In this document: positions 59,848 to 64,000 of the stretch, one piece after another | Position numbering within the stretch: position 1 is the first letter of the stretch | Layout: every line of letters starts with the position of its first letter | Source: Deltaproteobacteria bacterium | GTDB lineage: Bacteria > Desulfobacterota > Desulfuromonadia > Geobacterales > Pseudopelobacteraceae | DNA: 64,000 nucleotides | Assembly (NCBI GenBank): GCA_021850095.1 | Contig: JAJZRX010000001.1 | Location: 62,001-126,000, forward strand | Direction: 5' to 3' | The notes under the pieces: model-generated | Seen by the model: the letters and a program-made list of their open reading frames with translations, nothing else | Told to the model about the DNA's origin: nothing | Database searches by the model: none | Program-made: the position numbers and the translations under genes

Positions 59848-59947
59848 GTAATATTCAGAAAATCGGGTATAGTGTTTCTACCACATTGACCGGAAAAATC
59901 CACCAATCGAGTTCACTCGAACACTACAGCACAGGGAGGAAACACAC

Positions 59948-61549
59948 ATGAGCATGTTTTGTAACCAATGCGAGCAGGCAGCAAACGGAGTCGGTTGTAA
60001 TATTTCGGGCGTATGCGGCAAGAAGCCGGATGTGGCGGCGCTGCAGGATCATCTGTTGTACGGCTTGAAGAGCCTGGCGCTGTATGCCGACAAGCTGGGG
60101 CGCAACGCCGAGATCGATCGCTTTACGATCGAAGGACTTTTCACCACCGTCACCAACGTCGATTTTGAGCCGGCCCGCATCGCCGCTCTGATCAAGCGCT
60201 GTTACGAGCTGAAGGAAAAAGCCAAAGCATTGTCGGGCGCAACCATTTCCGGCCCGGTGGCTGACTGGAAGCCGGTCGACGATCTGGCCGGCCTGGTCGC
60301 CCAGGGCGAGGCCCACGGCATCAATACCCAGCATGTCAACGAAGACATCCGCTCCGTGATCGAAATCGTGATGTACGGCCTGAAGGGCATGGCGGCCTAT
60401 ATGGATCACGCCATGATCCTGGGGCGCAGCGATGACGAGGTAATGGCCTACTTCCAGAAGGCGCTGGCCGCCACCACCGACGCCAGTCTGGGACTGATGG
60501 ACTTCGTCGGCTTGGCCATGGAGTGCGGCAAGCACAACCTGACCGTGATGGGGCTTTTGAACACCGCCCACACCGATACCTACGGCCACCCGGTTCCGAC
60601 TCCGGTGCAGCTGGGCACCAAGGCCGGCAAGGCCATCCTGGTATCCGGCCACGACCTGAAGATGCTTGAAGAGCTGCTCAAGCAGACCGAAGGCAAGGGC
60701 ATCAACATCTACACTCACGGCGAGATGCTGCCGGCCCACGGTTATCCCGGTCTGAAGAAGTACCCGCACCTGGTCGGCAACTTCGGCGGCGCCTGGCAGG
60801 ATCAGGCCAAGGAGTTCGCCAATTTCCCCGGCGCGATCATCTTCAACACCAACTGCATCCAGAAACCGGCCGACAGCTACAAGGACCGCCTTTACACCTG
60901 GGGCCTGGTGGCCTGGCCGGATGTCAAACACGTTGACGGCTGGGATTTCTCGGCGGTCATCAACAAGGCCCTTGAACTGCCCGGTTTCCCGGACAATCCC
61001 GGCCAGGAGATTCTGACCGGTTTCGGCCACAACGCCGTGCTGGGCGTGGCCGACAAGGTGGTCGCCGCCGTCAAATCCGGCGCCATCAAGCACTTCTTCC
61101 TGATCGGCGGCTGCGACGGCGCCAAGTCAGGTCGTAACTACTACACCGAATTTGCCGAGAAGCTGCCCCAGGACACGGTCATCCTGACCCTGGCCTGCGG
61201 CAAGTACCGCTTCAACAAGCTGGAGTTCGGCGATATCGGCGGCATCCCGCGCCTGCTGGATGTCGGCCAGTGCAACGACGCCTACTCGGCCATTCAGATT
61301 GCGGTGGCCCTGGCGGGCGCCTTCAATTGCGGCGTGAACGACCTGCCGCTCTCGATGATCCTTTCCTGGTACGAGCAGAAGGCGGTCGTGATTCTCTTGA
61401 CCCTGCTGCACCTGGGGATCAAGAATATCAAGCTGGGACCGACGCTGCCGGCCTTCATCACCCCCAACGTGCTCAACTTCCTGGTTGAGAACTTTAACAT
61501 CGGACCGATCACGACGGTCGAAGCCGACATGAAGGCGATTTTGGGGTAG
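59948..61549 (+). CDS. hcp: hybrid-cluster protein (hydroxylamine reductase)
   Basis: 533 residues. The N-terminal cluster motif CNQCEQAANGVGCNISGVC provides four Cys for a [4Fe-4S]. The hybrid-cluster ligands occur in HGEMLPAHGY, FNTNCIQKP, GGCDGAKSGR and LACGKYRFN. It reduces hydroxylamine or NO in the cytoplasm and serves in nitrosative-stress tolerance. The start at 59948 has AGGGAGGAAA upstream. The HcpR-like palindrome at 59834 and the divergent DUF362 gene suggest NO- or nitrite-responsive control. Confidence 0.95.
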   Translation: MSMFCNQCEQAANGVGCNISGVCGKKPDVAALQDHLLYGLKSLALYADKLGRNAEIDRFTIEGLFTTVTNVDFEPARIAALIKRCYELKEKAKALSGATISGPVADWKPVDDLAGLVAQGEAHGINTQHVNEDIRSVIEIVMYGLKGMAAYMDHAMILGRSDDEVMAYFQKALAATTDASLGLMDFVGLAMECGKHNLTVMGLLNTAHTDTYGHPVPTPVQLGTKAGKAILVSGHDLKMLEELLKQTEGKGINIYTHGEMLPAHGYPGLKKYPHLVGNFGGAWQDQAKEFANFPGAIIFNTNCIQKPADSYKDRLYTWGLVAWPDVKHVDGWDFSAVINKALELPGFPDNPGQEILTGFGHNAVLGVADKVVAAVKSGAIKHFFLIGGCDGAKSGRNYYTEFAEKLPQDTVILTLACGKYRFNKLEFGDIGGIPRLLDVGQCNDAYSAIQIAVALAGAFNCGVNDLPLSMILSWYEQKAVVILLTLLHLGIKNIKLGPTLPAFITPNVLNFLVENFNIGPITTVEADMKAILG

Positions 61550-61572
61550 TCTGACCAGTGACATGCGGTAAT

Positions 61573-61608
61573 AAAAAAGGCGTGGGGCTTAGGCTCCTCG
61601 CCTTTTTT
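61573..61608 (+). terminator. Rho-independent terminator after hcp
   Basis: AAAAAAGGCG-T-GGGGC...GGCTCC-T-CGCCTTTTTT forms a stem with T6 tail 25 nt after the hcp stop. Confidence 0.85.
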
Positions 61609-61767
61609 GTTTAAACGGGGTCAAAACTGTGGCGCGGGTGGCGGTATATGATGTATTCTGCCGGTGATTAAACATATTAAGTAGTGTAAAATCATATGGT
61701 TTTGAAGTGTATCATTCCATCCGGTTTGTAAGCAGGTAGGATGAAGCTGACTGCGAAAGGGGGCGGC

Positions 61768-62037
61768 ATGCCAATCATCAGTATGTTTTACGGGATCATC
61801 GTCTATATGTATGCACTGGACAACCGCCAGCACCATCAAGCCCATATCCATGTGGAATACCAGGGTGCGGAGGCTGTTATCGCCATACCCGGCGGAGATG
61901 TTCTTGCCGGAGAATTGCCGACGAATAAAATGAAACTGCTTCAGGCATGGATAGAAATTCATCATGAAGAGTTGCTGGCTGATTGGGCTATTGCCGTAAA
62001 GGGCGGCGAAATCTTCCGGATCGAGCCTCTTCACTAA
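61768..62037 (+). CDS. DUF4160 protein
   Basis: 89 residues. The DUF4160 pattern is complete: MPIISMFYGIIVYMYALDNRQHHQAHIHVEYQGAEAVIAI ... LQAWIEIHHEELLADWAIAV. The start at 61768 has GGGGGCGG upstream; the ORF-track start lacks an SD. It pairs with the DUF2442 gene 11 nt downstream. This pair is common in genomes and behaves like a toxin-antitoxin or mobile accessory pair, but the biochemical role is unknown. Confidence 0.85.
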   Translation: MPIISMFYGIIVYMYALDNRQHHQAHIHVEYQGAEAVIAIPGGDVLAGELPTNKMKLLQAWIEIHHEELLADWAIAVKGGEIFRIEPLH

Positions 62038-62048
62038 CGGAGATTGTT

Positions 62049-62342
62049 ATGAATCCACGCGTAAAGGATGTGCAACCCCTGGAGAATTTCCGTCTCCGGC
62101 TTACCTTCGTCAATGGCGAAAAGCGACTTTTCGATGTATCTCCTTATCTCGTTTATCCCGCTTTCAAGCGCCTGGCCAATCCGGCTTTTTTTTCGCTGGG
62201 TCATGCCGATCATGGGACTGTTGTTTGGCCGGACAATATAGATTTATGCCCGGATACACTCTATCTGGATAGTGTGAAAGAGCGACAGGAAGGCTATTCG
62301 CCTGATTCACCGGATAAGGTTGAGGGGGAGATAGTTGTGTAA
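62049..62342 (+). CDS. DUF2442 protein
   Basis: 97 residues. DUF2442 pattern: VKDVQPLENFRLRLTFVNGEKRLFDVSPYL and HADHGTVVWPDNIDLCPDTLYLDS. The start has ACGGAGATT upstream. It is the partner of the DUF4160 gene; DUF2442 proteins may bind DNA and act as the antidote or regulator. AT-rich sequence on both sides suggests transfer. Confidence 0.85.
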   Translation: MNPRVKDVQPLENFRLRLTFVNGEKRLFDVSPYLVYPAFKRLANPAFFSLGHADHGTVVWPDNIDLCPDTLYLDSVKERQEGYSPDSPDKVEGEIVV

Positions 62343-62430
62343 CATGGGGATCAAATTTTCAAGCCACGGGGAATGCTTGTGGCCTTTTTATTGCGGACAG
62401 GCGGGATGAACATGAACGATGTTGGTGCCC

Positions 62431-63312
62431 TCACCACTGCAGCACGCGCTCCGATATAAACTCCCGCAGTCCGCCGCTGATCGGATCCCGGAATCTGACC
62501 GAACGGGCAATCAGCTGAAGCGGTTTGTCGAAGTTGTCGGCGCTTTCCGGTTGCAGTTCAGGATAATAACGGTCGTTCAGAATTCCGAATCCGATCCCGC
62601 TCATGTGAACCCGCAGCTGGTGGGTTTTGCCGCTGATCGGCTGCAGATTAAAGAGACTCCTGCCCTCTTTTGTCTCCATCAACCTGACCTCGGAGCGGGC
62701 GTTGACCGTTCCGGGAACGCTCCGCATGCGGAACCACGGCTCGCCGCGCTCGATTCTGTTCTCAATCGTCCATAATGTCCTGTTGTCAGCCGCTTGACCG
62801 GCCGATACGGCTTGATAGCTCTTTTCGAGCCCGCCCTTCAGGATCAGTTCTCCGTAGCGGCCGCGGGTCTGCGGATTGGCCGAAAACAGGACGATTCCGG
62901 CTGTCTCGCGGTCGATGCGGTGGAGCGGCGCCAGATCCCGGATTCCGGTACTGCTGCGCAGCCGGTTCAGCAGGCACTCGTTTACATAACGCCCGCCGGG
63001 GGTGACCGGCAGAAAGTGCGGCTTGCAGGCCACCAGGAGATGCTCGTCACGGTACAGTATCTTTTCGGCAAACGGGATGTGCGGTTCACTGGCGACTTCA
63101 CGAAAATAGAAGATCCGCTCCTGGGGGACGTATTCGCTGGACAGCGTAATCGGGATGCCGCTATCGTTCAGAACCTTGCCCCCCAGAATGCGCTGCTCCC
63201 ACGTTTCGCGGGTGACGGCTGGAAACCTGCTGTCCAGGAAGTCGAGGATCGCGGGGTAGGGGCGTTCAGTTTTCGGCAGTGTCAGCACGGACGGGCAGGG
63301 TGATATTCCCAT
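62431..63312 (-). CDS. RluA-family pseudouridine synthase
   Basis: 293 residues. The N-terminal S4-like part is short and followed by the RluA domain. The catalytic Asp lies in APLHRIDRETAGIVLF (motif HRLD-type), with GLEKSYQAV and GKTHQLRVHMSGIGFGILND later. It isomerises uridine to pseudouridine in rRNA or tRNA. The start at 63312 has AAGGAAC upstream. Which site it modifies cannot be read from sequence. Confidence 0.9.
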   Translation of the reverse strand: MGISPCPSVLTLPKTERPYPAILDFLDSRFPAVTRETWEQRILGGKVLNDSGIPITLSSEYVPQERIFYFREVASEPHIPFAEKILYRDEHLLVACKPHFLPVTPGGRYVNECLLNRLRSSTGIRDLAPLHRIDRETAGIVLFSANPQTRGRYGELILKGGLEKSYQAVSAGQAADNRTLWTIENRIERGEPWFRMRSVPGTVNARSEVRLMETKEGRSLFNLQPISGKTHQLRVHMSGIGFGILNDRYYPELQPESADNFDKPLQLIARSVRFRDPISGGLREFISERVLQW

Positions 63313-63426
63313 TTCAGGTTCCTTGGAAGAATTCAGGCGATTCGCTTCAATGTATGCATATTCATGTATGTTCTGCCATTGACAATTGTACGATTATTCT
63401 TTAGCATCCAACTACACTTACTTGCC

Positions 63427-63771
63427 ATGCGAATCACATTACACCACATAACCGCAGCACTCCTGCTGATCATAAGTTTAATCATGCCGCTCGCCTGCGA
63501 TGCCTCCCGCCTGCTGGATCTGTCCGATTCGGCGGTTGCCGTGCACAGCCAGTCTGCCGCCGACGCCAGCGAAGGACACAGCCCCTGCCCGAAGTGCCCC
63601 GTTGGCCATCATTGTGAAAACGACTGCTGCTCCAGCTATGCTCCCGTGATTCAGGATCAGACGCTCGCCTATTCGCCGGCTCTCGGCTTTCTGCGCCTGG
63701 TCAGTATAAACAGTAAACCTCCGCAGGTCTATTTTTCCATTTTTGTCCCGCCCCAGAACCATGTCGCCTGA
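63427..63771 (+). CDS. small exported Cys-rich protein
   Basis: 114 residues. A signal peptide with lipobox-like end (LLLIISLIMPLACDAS) suggests export, possibly as lipoprotein (L-A-C). A cluster PCPKCPVGHHCENDCCSSY carries six Cys and could bind a metal or disulfide. The C-terminal FLRLVSINSKPPQVYFSIFVPPQ is hydrophobic. It lies 93 nt upstream of resB and may relate to cytochrome c maturation or metal delivery; unknown family. The start at 63427 is preferred, but SD is weak. Confidence 0.55.
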   Translation: MRITLHHITAALLLIISLIMPLACDASRLLDLSDSAVAVHSQSAADASEGHSPCPKCPVGHHCENDCCSSYAPVIQDQTLAYSPALGFLRLVSINSKPPQVYFSIFVPPQNHVA

Positions 63772-63864
63772 CGTCTGAAATTCGTTCGACTGGTTCAGAT
63801 TCTCTCGCGCAGCGCAGCCCCGTGGCTGCGGCCGAATTTGCGACGCTAAAAGGAGTTCCTTATC

Positions 63865-64000
63865 GTGACACATACCAAAAACGATTTTTTACATTCCCTG
63901 TGGGATTTTTTCTGTTCACTCAAACTGACGATGGCGCTGTTGATCGGACTGGCCCTGATTTCGATCATCGGCACGATCATCCCGCAGGGCAACCTGCCGC
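63865..64000 (+). CDS. resB: ResB/CcsB cytochrome c biogenesis protein (N-terminal part)
   Basis: The first 45 residues of a membrane protein (GTG start at 63865 behind AAAAGGAG), running off the window. The sequence LWDFFCSLKLTMALLIGLALISIIGTIIPQG is the characteristic N-terminus of ResB: a short amphipathic helix followed by the first membrane helix ending in IIGTIIPQ. With ResC/CcsA it handles haem delivery for c-type cytochromes, in line with the multihaem cytochrome genes in this organism. Confidence 0.85.
   Translation, partial: MTHTKNDFLHSLWDFFCSLKLTMALLIGLALISIIGTIIPQGNLP

Noticed and set aside
1-64000. CRISPR array, tRNA or rRNA genes
   Set aside because: No regularly spaced direct repeats and no tRNA or rRNA signatures were seen on reading the window by eye.

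Overview
The window looks like a chromosomal segment of a Geobacterales bacterium (Geobacter, Trichlorobacter or Pelobacter propionicus type). The basis is family content: a Rieske/cytochrome b/pentaheme cytochrome c module, a DcuB-type C4-dicarboxylate transporter under sigma-54 control, a bacteriohemerythrin, hybrid-cluster protein, several GGDEF, CheX and PilZ proteins, a sigma-54 activator fused to an Fe-only-hydrogenase-like sensor, and a ResB start at the right edge. This is inference from protein families; no rRNA or tRNA gene was seen. Most of the window is GC-rich and densely coded. Three stretches (about 49.2-50.8, 54.1-58.7 and 61.7-62.4 kb) look more AT-rich and accessory.

Layout. 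0-5 kb: ferritin-like protein, the quinol-oxidising bc module (Rieske, cytochrome b, pentaheme c), a membrane GGDEF protein and a YqaA-type membrane protein. 5-12.4 kb: a WYL regulator, dcuB, an RRM protein, and a leftward operon nadA / histidine kinase / sigma-54 response regulator. dcuB has a sigma-54 promoter and three upstream 15-bp palindromes that fit binding sites for that regulator. 12.4-21 kb: a possible structured RNA, an unannotated 56-residue Met-rich protein, a hydrolase, archease and RtcB, then a decaying stretch (ABC/HlyD remnant, ald, a small FeS protein, DUF2784, pncA, and a pncB interrupted by one in-frame TAA). 20.6-30.9 kb: hemerythrin, two M16 peptidases, Mla lipid-transport genes (mlaE, mlaF, mlaD) split by EVE-domain and nucleotidyltransferase genes, and lon. 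31-36.1 kb: a small transcription unit with an IS605/omega-RNA-like 3' end, then macA-macB-permease-HIT-M16. 36.1-46.3 kb: PilZ, CheX, transglutaminase-like, REC-GGDEF, rpe, rsmB, a TIGR03960-type radical SAM protein and RNase G.

Accessory part. 46.3-49.1 kb carries an RHH regulator behind a sigma-54 promoter, next to the hydrogenase-sensor sigma-54 activator. 49,189-50,788 is a 1.6-kb element with TGTGTGACTACA terminal inverted repeats and seven internal copies of a CATAAnnTG motif (three at the left end, four at the right), an end architecture reminiscent of Tn7/Mu-type transposons. It has no transposase, only fragments of hsdR and of an ADP-ribosylglycohydrolase. 51.6-55.5 kb: a CHASE/PAS hybrid kinase and a YjjJ-type HipA kinase with an AT-rich palindrome upstream. 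55.7-58.7 kb is an integron-type cassette array without an integrase (a CALIN). Two convincing attC sites and two weaker ones separate cassettes for a flavin reductase-like protein, an endo/exonuclease/phosphatase-family protein, a HEPN-motif protein with a small membrane protein, and a PNPOx-like protein.

Right end. A DUF362 ferredoxin and hcp diverge around a TTGACnnnnGTCAA site that matches the HcpR type, suggesting nitrosative-stress control. They are followed by a DUF4160/DUF2442 pair, an RluA-family pseudouridine synthase, a small Cys-rich exported protein and the start of resB.

The least ordinary features are the cassette array, the 1.6-kb TIR element, the dcuB control region, the Met-rich small gene, and the small unit at 31.0-31.2 kb.
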